Shown piece by piece: positions 52,127 through 61,107 of a DNA stretch of 64,000 bases. The notes below the pieces were generated by a model, which worked only from the letters and a program-made list of their open reading frames with translations, was not told the origin of the DNA and made no database searches. The position numbers and the translations under genes are program-made. The DNA is from Bradyrhizobium sp. SZCCT0153 (GTDB lineage Bacteria; Pseudomonadota; Alphaproteobacteria; Rhizobiales; Xanthobacteraceae). The stretch lies in assembly GCF_018129995.1 (NCBI RefSeq), contig NZ_JAFCKS010000001.1, positions 1,399,001 to 1,463,000 of the forward strand, read 5' to 3'. How positions within the stretch are numbered: position 1 is the first letter of the stretch; every line of letters starts with the position of its first letter.

Positions 52127-54457
52127 ATGCAGCTGGCCGACCAGAAGCAGAGCGATCGAGACGAGCTGGAGCCGATACTCTACGCCGCTCTCGTCAACTC
52201 CATGGTGCAGAATTTCTGGGCGATCTTCCTCGGATCGGCCTGCACCGCCGTGGCTGCGGTCATGACTGCCTTGAAGACCGGCGACGTCCTGCTGTGGCCG
52301 ATCGCGTTTCTCATCATCGCCATCGGCACTGCGCGCGCGTTTCAGATGCGGCGCTACGAAAACCGGATCCCGGCCCTGACGTTTGCAGAGGCCAAGCATC
52401 TGGAGCCGCGCTATTGGTTCGGCGCGCTCGTCTATGCCGGCATCATCGGCCTGTGGTGTTTCGTCGTCATCTTCAACAACGACGACGCGGTCGCGAACAT
52501 GCTCTGCGTCTCCGTCACGGTCGGCTACACCGCCGGCGGCGCCGCCCGCAATTACGGCCAGCCCCGGGTGATCCAGTGGCACGTCGCGCTGGCCTGCGGT
52601 CCGATGTCGCTCGCCTTGATGCTGCATGGCGGGTTCTACTATATCGGGCTCGCGATCCTGCTCGGGCTGTTCTTCATCGCGCTGAAGAACATCAACCTCG
52701 GCCTGCATGCGATCTTCGTCAAGGCGCTGACCTCGAGCTTCCGGGAATCCGCGCTGGCGAGCCAGTTCGACACCGCGCTCAACAACATGCCTCATGGCCT
52801 GTGCATGTTTCGCGCCGACAGCCGCCTTGCGGTGATGAACCATCGCTTCGGCGAGCTGATGGCCTTGCCTGAAGATCTGGTCAAGCGCGGCGCCACCGCC
52901 GCCGACATCGTGTCGGCCTGCGTCGCCGCGCGGTCGATCTCGGCGGACAGCGGCAACCAGATCATGGCCGAGATCGAACACGCGCGGATCTGCGAGATCG
53001 TCACCGCCGACCCGGACCCCTCGCGCGGCCGCACGCTGGCCTGGACGTTCCAGCCGATGGCCGGCGGCGGCACCGTGCTGCTGCTGGAAGACATCACCGA
53101 ACGCACCAACGCGGAAGCCCGCATCAGCCATCTTGCCCGTTACGACGAGCTGACGGCGCTGCCCAACCGCGTCAGCTTCCGCGACGAGATCGAACGGCTG
53201 CTGGCGATTTCGCACAATTCGGAACGCCTCTCGGCGCTGCTGTTCATCGACCTCGACCAGTTCAAGCAGGTCAACGACACGCTCGGCCATCCCTGCGGCG
53301 ACCAGCTCCTGTGTGCGGTCGCCAACCGGCTGCGCGAGATGCTGCGTCCCGAGGATTTCGTCGCGCGCTTCGGCGGCGACGAATTCGTCGTGTTCCAGCA
53401 GAACATCGCGTCGCCCGAGGACGCCGCCGCGCTGGCGCGCCGCATCGTCGAGCGGCTCAGCGAGCGCTACCGCATCGACAATCACCTGGTCGAGATCGGC
53501 GCCAGCGTCGGCATCGCGCTGACCGCGCCGGACGGCGTCAGCGCCGATACGCTGCTCAAGAACGCCGACATGGCGCTGTACCGCGCCAAGGCCGACGGCC
53601 GCGGCACCTTCTGCTTCTTCCGCGACGAGATGGCGGCGACCGTCGAGGCGCGCCGCATTCTCGAGCTCGATCTGCGCAAGGCGCTGGCCAACGAGGAGTT
53701 CGAGCTGTTCTACCAGCCGCTGGTCAATCTGAAGTCCGGCAAGATCACCACTTGCGAGGCACTGCTGCGCTGGAATCATCCGGTGCGCGGCACGGTCTCG
53801 CCGGTCGACATCATCCCGGTCGCCGAGGACATGGGCCTGATCGTCGATCTCGGCCGCTGGATCCTGCGCCGCGCCTGCATGGAATGCATGAAATGGCCGG
53901 ACGGCGTCAGCGTCGCCGTCAACTTCTCGCCGCAGCAATTCCACCAGCGCGACGTCCTGAGCGAAATCCGCTACGCGCTGGAGGTCTCGGGGCTTCCGGC
54001 GCACCGGCTCGAGATCGAGATCACCGAATCCTCGCTGCTGCGCAACACCCAGCTCACGCACGACATCCTGTCGCAACTGCATGCGCTCGGCGTGCGCATT
54101 TCGCTCGACGATTTCGGCACCGGCTATTCGAGCCTCAGCTATCTGCACAATTTCCCGATGCAGAAGGTGAAGATCGACCGCTCCTTCCTCGAAGGCATCG
54201 ACACCGACCGGCCGCTGACGCTGCTGCGCGGCGTGGCGCGGCTGTCCGCCGATCTCGGCATGTCGGTCGTGGTCGAGGGCATCGAGACCAACGAGCAGCT
54301 CGAGCTGATCAGCGCCGACGGCACCGTCTCCGAGGCGCAAGGCTATCTGTTCAGCCGTCCGGTGCCCGCCGTGCGGATGCGCCAGCTCCTCAACGCCTCC
54401 TATGGACGGCGCGGCGACGGCCTGCTCCAGGTCGTCGGCACGCGCTCCTTCGCCTGA
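52127..54457 (+). CDS. Membrane GGDEF-EAL cyclic-di-GMP enzyme with PAS domain
   Basis: 776 residues. About five membrane helices in residues 25-200, then a PAS-7 type domain (FDTALNNMPHGLCMFRADSR), a GGDEF domain with intact GGDEF at residues 416-420 and the RPED inhibitory I-site five residues before it. The EAL domain has Glu544-Ala-Leu and the later DDFGTGYSSLSYL loop. Both catalytic motifs look intact, so it may make and break c-di-GMP. It lies between tolB and the FeeM-like gene. An A/T-rich 239-bp region with a TGATATATCA palindrome (52003-52012) precedes it. Confidence 0.94.
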   Translation: MQLADQKQSDRDELEPILYAALVNSMVQNFWAIFLGSACTAVAAVMTALKTGDVLLWPIAFLIIAIGTARAFQMRRYENRIPALTFAEAKHLEPRYWFGALVYAGIIGLWCFVVIFNNDDAVANMLCVSVTVGYTAGGAARNYGQPRVIQWHVALACGPMSLALMLHGGFYYIGLAILLGLFFIALKNINLGLHAIFVKALTSSFRESALASQFDTALNNMPHGLCMFRADSRLAVMNHRFGELMALPEDLVKRGATAADIVSACVAARSISADSGNQIMAEIEHARICEIVTADPDPSRGRTLAWTFQPMAGGGTVLLLEDITERTNAEARISHLARYDELTALPNRVSFRDEIERLLAISHNSERLSALLFIDLDQFKQVNDTLGHPCGDQLLCAVANRLREMLRPEDFVARFGGDEFVVFQQNIASPEDAAALARRIVERLSERYRIDNHLVEIGASVGIALTAPDGVSADTLLKNADMALYRAKADGRGTFCFFRDEMAATVEARRILELDLRKALANEEFELFYQPLVNLKSGKITTCEALLRWNHPVRGTVSPVDIIPVAEDMGLIVDLGRWILRRACMECMKWPDGVSVAVNFSPQQFHQRDVLSEIRYALEVSGLPAHRLEIEITESSLLRNTQLTHDILSQLHALGVRISLDDFGTGYSSLSYLHNFPMQKVKIDRSFLEGIDTDRPLTLLRGVARLSADLGMSVVVEGIETNEQLELISADGTVSEAQGYLFSRPVPAVRMRQLLNASYGRRGDGLLQVVGTRSFA

Positions 54458-54502
54458 CGCCGCTTCGCTGAATTTCCTGTCGTTTCAGTCTGTTGCCGGG
54501 CA

Positions 54503-54516
54503 CCGTAGTCCTACGG
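54503..54516. promoter_or_regulatory. CCGTAG-TC-CTACGG inverted repeat
   Basis: Perfect 6-bp palindrome with a 2-bp centre, 46 bases after the GGDEF-EAL stop. Operator or weak terminator. Confidence 0.4.
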
Positions 54517-54554
54517 GTGATTAACCCTAACCCTTCGATTGCTTTGCATACTTG

Positions 54555-54569
54555 TTAAGGAGCTGTTAA
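54555..54569. promoter_or_regulatory. Consensus CtrA box
   Basis: TTAA (54555-54558), seven bases, TTAA (54566-54569): the full CtrA recognition pattern TTAA-N7-TTAA. It lies 80 bases before the FeeM-like start, and a second TTAACC half-site lies at 54520-54525. Supports cell-cycle control by CtrA. Confidence 0.65.
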
Positions 54570-54648
54570 TAAATGATCACGCGCGCGCAGGTTGTCCCGC
54601 AGGAGTTGCCTTGGGCAGCACGTCGTGAACGGTGAGTAAGGAGTTGGA

Positions 54649-55386
54649 ATGCAGTCCTCAGCCAGAGCGGTCATTTCGGCTGTTGGACGAGGGGCGGAAC
54701 TCCTCACCGACGTCGACTATCATCTCGCAGAGACGTTTGCCGAGAAGGAGGAGATCTACAATCTCCGCTACCGCGCCTATCTGCGCGAAGGCGCCGTCAG
54801 GGAGTCGGCGGACGCACGGGTCACCGACCGCTATGACGAGCTGCCGAACGCGTGGACCTTCGGTGTCTATCTCCACGGCGAGCTCTGCAGCTCGGTGCGC
54901 ATCAGCGTGCTGACCTCGGAATGGCGCGAGTCCACCTCGGCCGACGTCTTTCCCGATATTCTGCTGCCACGGCTCGACCGCGGCGAGGTCATGATCGATC
55001 CGACGCGCTTCGTCGCCGATCCCGACCAGGTCAAGCGGGTTCCGGAACTGCCCTATTTGACGACGCGCCTCGCCTACATGGCCTGCGAGCATTTCAATGC
55101 CGATCTGGGCCTTGCGATCGTGCGTCCCGAGCATCAGGCCTTCTACCGGCGGGTGTTCCTGCACGAGACCATCGCCGAGCCCCGGCTGGTTCCGGGACTG
55201 ACCAAGCCGTTCGGGCTGATGGCGGCGGACTTCCCGACCTTCCGCAAGAAAGTGTTCGAGCGCTATCCGATCATGCGGTCCACCGCCTTCGAGCGGCGGA
55301 TGCTGTTCGGGCGCGGCGGCCAGCGCGAGGTCCCGCAGCGGCCCGTCCCGCAGCCGGTGCTGGTGGCGGACGCCGCTCACGCCTGA
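54649..55386 (+). CDS. FeeM-like / LuxI-like N-acyl amino acid synthase domain protein
   Basis: 245 residues behind AAGGAG. The GNAT-like N-terminus has EKEEIYNLRYRAYLREGAV and DELPNAWTFGVYLHGELCSSVRISVL, the pattern of LuxI and of environmental FeeM (long-chain N-acyl amino acid synthase). Further conserved blocks are FPDILLPRLDRGEVMIDPTRFVADP and ACEHFNADLGLAIVRPEHQAFYRRVF. The Tyr/Arg and Asp/Glu positions of acyl-ACP-dependent synthases are present. It would acylate an amino acid to give a lipid or signal. Lies between the c-di-GMP enzyme and pal; a CtrA box is upstream. Confidence 0.85.
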   Translation: MQSSARAVISAVGRGAELLTDVDYHLAETFAEKEEIYNLRYRAYLREGAVRESADARVTDRYDELPNAWTFGVYLHGELCSSVRISVLTSEWRESTSADVFPDILLPRLDRGEVMIDPTRFVADPDQVKRVPELPYLTTRLAYMACEHFNADLGLAIVRPEHQAFYRRVFLHETIAEPRLVPGLTKPFGLMAADFPTFRKKVFERYPIMRSTAFERRMLFGRGGQREVPQRPVPQPVLVADAAHA

Positions 55387-55410
55387 GGGCGGGCTGGGCA
55401 TGTTCCGAGG

Positions 55411-55427
55411 CCGCCGCCTTTCGGCGG
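55411..55427 (+). terminator. Weak hairpin after the FeeM-like gene
   Basis: CCGCCG (55411-55416) and CGGCGG (55422-55427) pair around CCTTT, followed by G-rich sequence without a U-tract. Confidence 0.35.
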
Positions 55428-55679
55428 GGGGCCCCGGTCGCCTGACATATCCTCGGGGCCCAAAATTCCGGCAGGATCCAGCGTTTTTGCCGGCCGGCGC
55501 GGCTTGCCTTCACCCTCGCGCCACATTTACAACCCATTAACCATGACGGTTGCTTTTCGCTGGTTGGGGGCATTTGACCGGCTGAGGCAAGGTTCCGTCA
55601 AGGTTGACGGAACGTTCGCTTAACCAACCCCCTGTAGACCGGACAGCAGTGGACTGAACGTGAGCGTGGAGGCTCCGGA

Positions 55680-56168
55680 ATGAAACATCCTATGCGTATC
55701 CTCCAGGGATTGAAGCTGGTCGCGGTGCTTGCCGTCGCGCTGTCGATGGGCGCCTGCGCCAACAAGAACTCTGCCACGGATGCGATGGCCAATGCGGCGA
55801 CGCCCGGAAGCCAGCAGGATTTCGTCGTCAACGTGGGTGACCGCGTGTTCTTCGAAAGCGACCAGACCGATCTGACCCCGCAGGCGATCGTGACCCTGGA
55901 GAAGCAGGCCCAGTGGCTGCAGAGCTACCCGCGCTACAGCTTCACCATCGAAGGCCATGCCGACGAACGCGGCACCCGCGAATACAACATCGCGCTCGGC
56001 GCCCGCAGAGCCCAGTCGGTGCGCTCGTTCCTCGCCTCGCGCGGCATCGACCCGAACCGCATGCGCACGATCTCCTACGGCAAGGAGCGGCCGGTGGCCG
56101 TCTGTAACGACATCTCCTGCTGGTCGCAGAACCGCCGTGCCGTCACCGTGCTGAACGCGAGCTCCTGA
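55680..56168 (+). CDS. pal: Peptidoglycan-associated lipoprotein Pal
   Basis: 162 residues. Lipoprotein signal with Cys26 after LSMGA. An OmpA-like peptidoglycan-binding domain follows, with VGDRVFFESDQTDLTPQAIVTLEKQAQWL and IEGHADERGTREYNIALGARRAQSVRSFL, the Asp and Arg of which bind diaminopimelate. It is the outer-membrane end of the Tol-Pal bridge. Separated from tolB by the GGDEF-EAL and FeeM-like genes. A strong terminator follows. Confidence 0.97.
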   Translation: MKHPMRILQGLKLVAVLAVALSMGACANKNSATDAMANAATPGSQQDFVVNVGDRVFFESDQTDLTPQAIVTLEKQAQWLQSYPRYSFTIEGHADERGTREYNIALGARRAQSVRSFLASRGIDPNRMRTISYGKERPVAVCNDISCWSQNRRAVTVLNASS

Positions 56169-56225
56169 CGCTCAGTCAGGTCCCTGGCGATTGGTCAGGC
56201 GCCGTTCATCTTCAGAAACCGAATA

Positions 56226-56258
56226 TGCCGGCGCCCCTCTCGGGCGCCGGTTTCGTTT
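56226..56258 (+). terminator. Intrinsic terminator after pal
   Basis: CCGGCGCCC (56228-56236) and GGGCGCCGG (56242-56250), a perfect 9-bp stem with a 5-base loop, followed by TTTCGTTT. cpoB therefore probably has its own promoter. Confidence 0.85.
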
Positions 56259-56375
56259 CAGCGATCTGTGACAGAAACCCCTTTGTTCCAGTCACATTTT
56301 TGGCGTACTCCACTTCAATGTGTGGCGCGTCGAATGATCCGTCGCAGGCCATTTCGCTTTCGTCGTCAGGGCAAG

Positions 56376-57425
56376 ATGTCATCCAGATTCAAGGCAATTA
56401 CCGGCACCGTGGCGATCGCCGCGCTGCTCTCTTTCGGCTCGCCCGTCTTCGCGCAATCGGATGATGCCGACCCCGAGATGCGGATCGAGCGGCTGGAGAA
56501 CCAGCTGCGCCAGCTCACCGGCCAGAACGAGGAGCTGCAATACCGCAACCGCCAGCTCGAGGAGCGGCTGCGGGCGCTCGAGGGCGGCGCGCAGGCTGCG
56601 CCCGGACAGGGCCAGCCCAACGTCGCGGCCATGCCGCCCGCGCAGGCCGCGCCGGCCTATCGCCAGCAGCCGCCGCAACAGCAACCGGCCCAGCCGAATT
56701 ACGAGCAGCCGCAGATCGCCTCGCCCGCGCCGATCGTTCAGGAGCCGCCTGCGCCCGGCGCGCCCGGCAGTCGTCGCCGCGGCGATGCGTTTGACCCGAA
56801 CCAGAATCCCGGTGCCCCGGGTGCGCCGCGCGCGCTCGGCGGCGGGCAGCAGCCGATCGCGGCGGGTGGTGGTCAGGCAGCCGCGCCCGGCGGGCGCGGC
56901 TACGGCGAGCCGCTCGATCTCTCCAACAATGGCGGCCGCTATCCGCAGGCAGCGGCCCCCGCGCAGCCCGCTTATCCGCCGGCCCAACAGGGCAATCCCG
57001 CGCCATCAGGCGGCACGGGCCTTGCGACCCTGCCGCCCTCGGCCACGCCGCGCGACGAGTTCGACCTCGGCATCGGCTACATGCAGCGCAAGGACTACGC
57101 GCTCGCCGAGCAGACCATGAAGAACTTTTCGCAGAAATTTCCGAACGATCCGCTGCTTGGCGACGCGCAATACTGGCTCGGCGAGAGCTATTTCCAGCGC
57201 CAGCAATACCGCGACTCCGCGGAAGCCTTCCTCGCCGTCACCACCAAATACGACAAGTCCGCCAAGGCCCCGGATGCCCTGCTGCGGCTCGGCCAGTCGC
57301 TGGCCGCGCTGAAGGAGAAGGAGGCCGCCTGCGCCGCCTTCGGCGAAATCGGCCGCAAATATCCGCGCGCCTCCGCCGGCGTCAAAGCGGCCGTGGACCG
57401 CGAGCAGAAGCGGGTGAAGTGCTGA
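56376..57425 (+). CDS. cpoB: Tol-Pal associated protein CpoB (YbgF)
   Basis: 349 residues from the ATG starting a signal peptide (MSSRFKAITGTVAIAALLSF, cleavage after VFAQ). A coiled coil (EMRIERLENQLRQLTGQNEELQYRNRQLEERLRALE, residues about 30-70) is followed by a long Pro/Gln/Ala/Gly-rich linker to about residue 220. Tandem TPR repeats follow (FDLGIGYMQRKDYALAEQTMKNFSQKFPNDPLLGDAQYWLGESYF). It coordinates Tol function with peptidoglycan synthesis. The linker is much longer than in E. coli. Confidence 0.94.
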   Translation: MSSRFKAITGTVAIAALLSFGSPVFAQSDDADPEMRIERLENQLRQLTGQNEELQYRNRQLEERLRALEGGAQAAPGQGQPNVAAMPPAQAAPAYRQQPPQQQPAQPNYEQPQIASPAPIVQEPPAPGAPGSRRRGDAFDPNQNPGAPGAPRALGGGQQPIAAGGGQAAAPGGRGYGEPLDLSNNGGRYPQAAAPAQPAYPPAQQGNPAPSGGTGLATLPPSATPRDEFDLGIGYMQRKDYALAEQTMKNFSQKFPNDPLLGDAQYWLGESYFQRQQYRDSAEAFLAVTTKYDKSAKAPDALLRLGQSLAALKEKEAACAAFGEIGRKYPRASAGVKAAVDREQKRVKC

Positions 57426-57507
57426 CGCGTAGCGTTTAAGTCCTGACAATGCTGACGGCGCTGCGCTAAACATTGCAGCATCCGCTTGCGACCGTCAGGG
57501 CCGCGTC

Positions 57508-58581
57508 ATGTCAGACGACGACAATTCACCGATCTCGGCGCGCGCGGCGAAGCAGCTGTTCGCCGAGCTCAAAGGCGCGCCGGCACTGGTGCTCGCGGTC
57601 TCCGGCGGGCCTGACTCCGTTGCCCTGATGTGGCTCGCGGCGCGCTGGCGGCGCGGCCTTGCGCGCGGTCCGCATCTCACCGTCGTCACCGTCGATCACG
57701 GCCTGCGGCCGGAAGCGGCGCGCGAGGCGCGCGAGGTCAAGCATCTGGCGACCGGGCTCGGCCTGACCCACCGGACCCTGCGCTGGCGTGGCGCAAAGCC
57801 GGAGACGGGATTGCCTGCGGCCGCGCGCGAGGCCCGCTACCGCCTGCTCGCGCAGGCTGCGCGCAAGGCCGGCGCGAGCCATGTGCTGACCGCCCATACC
57901 CGCGACGACCAGGCCGAGACCCTGTTGATGCGTCTTGTCCGCGGCAGCGGACTTGCCGGACTGTCGGCGATGGCCCGCCTCACCGAGCGCGACGGCGTCG
58001 TCCTTGCGCGTCCGCTGCTCGATGTCCCGAAGTCGCAGCTGGTCGCGACCCTGCAGCGGGCGAAGATCGGGTTTGCCGATGATCCCACCAACCGCGACAC
58101 CGCCTTCACCCGGCCGCGGCTGCGCGCGCTGCTGCCGCAGCTTGCGGCGGAGGGCGGCGACGCCCGCACGCTGGCCCGGCTCGCAGGCAGGCTGGCGCGC
58201 GCCAATGCGGCGGTCGAACTGATGGTCGATGGCGCCGAGCGCTTCCTTCAACTCCGGGCGCGCGGCGATGCGCCGCAGGCGGGCGTTCGAAGCTTCGAGG
58301 CCCAAATCTTTTTCGAAGCCCAAGCGTTTGCCGCCCTGCCGGAGGAGGTCCGGCTGCGGCTCCTGCTGCGGGCGGTCAATGCGCTCGGCCATGAAGGGCC
58401 GGCGGAACTGGGCAAGGTCGAAACCCTGATGGCCGCGCTCGACCAGGCCATGGCTGCGGGGCCCGCGGCCGCAAATGGCCGGCCGGTGCTGCGGCAGACC
58501 CTCGCGGGAGCCTTGATCAGCCTTGCCGGGGGGCGTATCCACGTCGCGCCGGCGCCGGCCCGGCGGCCCAAGGGGCGCTGA
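57508..58581 (+). CDS. tilS: tRNA(Ile)-lysidine synthase
   Basis: 357 residues. The N-terminal PP-loop SGGPDS (residues 32-37) in VLAVSGGPDSVALMWLAARWRRG and the Rossmann core with VTVDHGLRPEA and LTAHTRDDQAETLLMRL are diagnostic. The enzyme attaches lysine to C34 of tRNA-Ile(CAU) using ATP so that it reads AUA. Shorter C-terminal domain than E. coli TilS, as usual in alphaproteobacteria. Conserved position between cpoB and ftsH. Confidence 0.95.
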   Translation: MSDDDNSPISARAAKQLFAELKGAPALVLAVSGGPDSVALMWLAARWRRGLARGPHLTVVTVDHGLRPEAAREAREVKHLATGLGLTHRTLRWRGAKPETGLPAAAREARYRLLAQAARKAGASHVLTAHTRDDQAETLLMRLVRGSGLAGLSAMARLTERDGVVLARPLLDVPKSQLVATLQRAKIGFADDPTNRDTAFTRPRLRALLPQLAAEGGDARTLARLAGRLARANAAVELMVDGAERFLQLRARGDAPQAGVRSFEAQIFFEAQAFAALPEEVRLRLLLRAVNALGHEGPAELGKVETLMAALDQAMAAGPAAANGRPVLRQTLAGALISLAGGRIHVAPAPARRPKGR

Positions 58582-58707
58582 GCGCGGATCACGGGAGCCG
58601 AGCGCGGATCATGGCACCGGCCGTTTCGGTGGCGCGCCGTCAGGCCACCTTAACCAGGCAGGAAAAACCCCTGTCACGCCGCCATTATTTCAGCGGGAAT
58701 CGCTCTA

Positions 58708-58730
58708 AGATGGGATAAATAGTCCCATCT
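58708..58730. promoter_or_regulatory. Perfect 8-bp inverted repeat upstream of ftsH
   Basis: AGATGGGA (58708-58715), TAAATAG, TCCCATCT (58723-58730). It lies immediately upstream of the heat-shock-like promoter of ftsH. Either an operator or a weak terminator of tilS (no T-run). Confidence 0.5.
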
Positions 58731-58736
58731 CGTTCC

Positions 58737-58766
58737 CTTGGCAGCGACCGGGGCGGCACCTAAATT
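58737..58766 (+). promoter_or_regulatory. Candidate RpoH-type promoter of ftsH
   Basis: CTTG (58737-58740) with an 18-bp spacer to CCTAAATT (58759-58766). The alphaproteobacterial sigma-32 pattern is CTTG-N17/18-CYTATNT; one mismatch. ftsH is a heat-shock gene in many bacteria. The ATG follows about 100 bp later. Confidence 0.5.
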
Positions 58767-58871
58767 GTATGCGTCCAACCGAGAGGATTCCTTGGGATTT
58801 CCTCGTACTGCCCCAACTAGCTAACCGCCCAAGGATCAGGCCGCGATCCGCGCGACCACGAAGGAAGATCG

Positions 58872-60794
58872 ATGAACGCCAATCTGCGCAATTTCGCCCT
58901 CTGGGTCATCATTGTCTTGCTGCTGTTGGCGTTGTTCACGCTCTTCCAGAATCCGGGTCAGCGCGCCTCCTCGCAGGACATCGCCTTCTCCCAGCTCCTG
59001 AGCGAAGTTGACCGCGGCAACGTGCGCGACGTCGTGATCCAGGGGCCGGACATCCACGGCACCTTCACGAACGGCTCGAGCTTCCAGACCTATGCGCCGA
59101 GCGACCCGACGCTGGTGAAGCGCCTCTATGACAGCAAGGTGCAGATCACCGCGAAGCCGCCCGGCGACAACGTGCCGTGGTTCGTCTCGCTGCTGGTCTC
59201 CTGGCTGCCCTTCATCGCGCTGATCGGCGTCTGGATATTCCTGTCGCGGCAGATGCAGGGCGGCGCCGGCAAGGCGATGGGCTTCGGCAAGTCGCGCGCC
59301 AAGATGCTCACCGAAGCGCATGGCCGCGTCACCTTCGAGGACGTCGCCGGCGTCGACGAGGCCAAGCAGGACCTGCAGGAGATCGTCGAATTCCTCCGCG
59401 ACCCCGGCAAATTCCAGCGCCTCGGCGGCCGCATTCCGCGCGGCGTTCTGCTGGTCGGCCCTCCCGGCACGGGCAAGACCCTGATCGCGCGTGCGGTCGC
59501 GGGCGAAGCCAACGTGCCGTTCTTCACCATTTCCGGTTCGGACTTCGTCGAGATGTTTGTCGGCGTCGGCGCCTCTCGTGTGCGCGATATGTTCGAGCAG
59601 GCCAAGAAGAACGCGCCCTGCATCATCTTCATCGACGAAATCGATGCGGTCGGTCGTCACCGTGGCGCCGGTCTCGGCGGCGGCAATGACGAGCGCGAGC
59701 AGACGCTGAACCAGCTGCTGGTCGAGATGGACGGCTTCGAAGCGAACGAGGGCGTGATCCTGATCGCCGCGACCAACCGTCCCGACGTGCTCGATCCCGC
59801 GCTGCTGCGTCCCGGCCGCTTCGACCGCCAGGTCGTGGTGCCCAATCCGGACGTCGTCGGCCGCGAGCAGATCCTCAAGGTTCACGTCCGCAAGGTGCCG
59901 CTGGCCCCCGATATCAACCTCAAGACCATCGCGCGCGGCACCCCGGGCTTCTCCGGCGCCGACCTGATGAACCTCGTCAACGAGGCCGCGCTGACCGCCG
60001 CCCGCCGCAACAAGCGAATGGTGACGCAGGCCGAGTTCGAAGAGGCCAAGGACAAGGTGATGATGGGCGCCGAGCGCAAGTCGCTCGTCATGACCGAGGA
60101 AGAGAAGCTGCTGACGGCCTATCACGAGGGCGGCCACGCCATCGTCGGCCTCAACGTCGTCGCGACCGACCCGATCCACAAGGCGACCATCATTCCGCGC
60201 GGCCGCGCGCTGGGCATGGTCATGCAGCTGCCTGAGCGCGACAAGCTGTCGATGTCGCTGGAGCAGATGACCTCGCGGCTCGCCATCATGATGGGCGGCC
60301 GTGTCGCCGAAGAGCTGATCTTCGGGCGCGAGAAGGTGACCTCCGGTGCGTCCTCCGACATCGAGCAGGCGACGCGCCTGGCCCGGATGATGGTGACGCG
60401 CTGGGGCCTGTCCGAGGCGCTCGGCACCGTCTCCTATGGCGAAAACCAGGACGAGGTTTTCCTCGGCATGTCGGTGTCGCGCACCCAGAACGCGTCGGAA
60501 GCGACGGTTCAGAAGATCGACACCGAGATCCGGCGCTTCGTCGAAGAAGGCTACAACGAAGCGACGCGCATTCTCACCGAGAAGCGCGCCGACCTCGAAG
60601 CGCTCGCCAAGGGCCTGCTCGAGTTCGAGACGCTGTCCGGCGACGAGATCGTCGATCTGCTCAAGGGCAAGAAGCCGAACCGTGAATCCGTGCTCGAGCC
60701 GACCACGCCGCGCGCCTCCGCCGTGCCCCCGGCCGGCAAGTCGCGCCCGCGGCCCGATCCGGATCCCGGCCTGGAGCCGCAGCCGCAGGCGTAA
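58872..60794 (+). CDS. ftsH: ATP-dependent zinc metalloprotease FtsH
   Basis: 640 residues. Two N-terminal membrane helices ([19 protein letters not shown] near residues 6-25; [20 protein letters not shown] near 106-125) flank a periplasmic loop. The AAA module has Walker A GPPGTGKT (about 196-203) and [11 protein letters not shown]. The zinc site is HEGGH (about 418-422). A disordered Pro-rich tail ends the protein. It degrades misfolded membrane proteins and short-lived regulators such as RpoH and LpxC in the inner membrane. Confidence 0.98.
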   Translation: MNANLRNFALWVIIVLLLLALFTLFQNPGQRASSQDIAFSQLLSEVDRGNVRDVVIQGPDIHGTFTNGSSFQTYAPSDPTLVKRLYDSKVQITAKPPGDNVPWFVSLLVSWLPFIALIGVWIFLSRQMQGGAGKAMGFGKSRAKMLTEAHGRVTFEDVAGVDEAKQDLQEIVEFLRDPGKFQRLGGRIPRGVLLVGPPGTGKTLIARAVAGEANVPFFTISGSDFVEMFVGVGASRVRDMFEQAKKNAPCIIFIDEIDAVGRHRGAGLGGGNDEREQTLNQLLVEMDGFEANEGVILIAATNRPDVLDPALLRPGRFDRQVVVPNPDVVGREQILKVHVRKVPLAPDINLKTIARGTPGFSGADLMNLVNEAALTAARRNKRMVTQAEFEEAKDKVMMGAERKSLVMTEEEKLLTAYHEGGHAIVGLNVVATDPIHKATIIPRGRALGMVMQLPERDKLSMSLEQMTSRLAIMMGGRVAEELIFGREKVTSGASSDIEQATRLARMMVTRWGLSEALGTVSYGENQDEVFLGMSVSRTQNASEATVQKIDTEIRRFVEEGYNEATRILTEKRADLEALAKGLLEFETLSGDEIVDLLKGKKPNRESVLEPTTPRASAVPPAGKSRPRPDPDPGLEPQPQA

Positions 60795-60816
60795 TCGCAA
60801 GCGGCAGATGAAATTG

Positions 60817-60846
60817 AAAAACGCGGCGGAAACGCCGCGTTTTTTT
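60817..60846 (+). terminator. Intrinsic terminator of ftsH
   Basis: ACGCGGCG (60821-60828), GAAA loop, CGCCGCGT (60833-60840), flanked by A4 before and a T7 run after. A textbook terminator, 22 bp after the stop, possibly bidirectional. Confidence 0.95.
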
Positions 60847-60888
60847 ATTGTCGATGACGAGTTACGAGTGTGGACACTTTCGGCGCCT

Positions 60889-60968
60889 CGTCATTGCGAG
60901 CGTAGCGATGCAATCCAGACTGTCACCGCGGCAGGATTCTGGATTGCTTCGCTACGCTCGCAATGACG
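60889..60968. repeat. 80-bp palindromic intergenic repeat
   Basis: Arms of 31 bp (60889-60919 and 60938-60968), 30 of 31 bases complementary, separated by 18 bp. The arm begins CGTCATTGCGAGCG and contains GCAATCCAGA, matching a dispersed repeat family widespread in Bradyrhizobium and other bacteria. No transposase is adjacent. Confidence 0.85.
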
Positions 60969-61107
60969 GAAGATAAAGTAGCGTGGGCAAAGGCGCCCAG
61001 GCGCCGTCCCCGCCATCTCTCGGCCGCTGTTCCGACGATAGCAGACAACATAACGGGCTCAACGTGGCTCAGCTAAGGGCCAATAGGCGACCTAGGTGTC
61101 GTGCTCC

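Larger units (their letters stand above)
60795..61107. other. 313-bp gap after ftsH with terminator and large palindrome
   Basis: Contains the ftsH terminator (60817-60846) and the 80-bp palindromic repeat (60889-60968). The remaining 140 bp shows no gene. Confidence 0.7.

Noticed and set aside
54573-54635. 20-codon leader frame (MITRAQ...) with AAGGAG upstream, just before the FeeM-like gene
   Set aside because: The apparent ribosome-binding site is part of the CtrA-type box, spacing is long (10 bases), and the peptide has no regulatory codon pattern. Kept as a remote possibility only.
58836-60800. 654-codon minus-strand frame opposite ftsH
   Set aside because: Antisense shadow; ftsH has all catalytic motifs on the plus strand.
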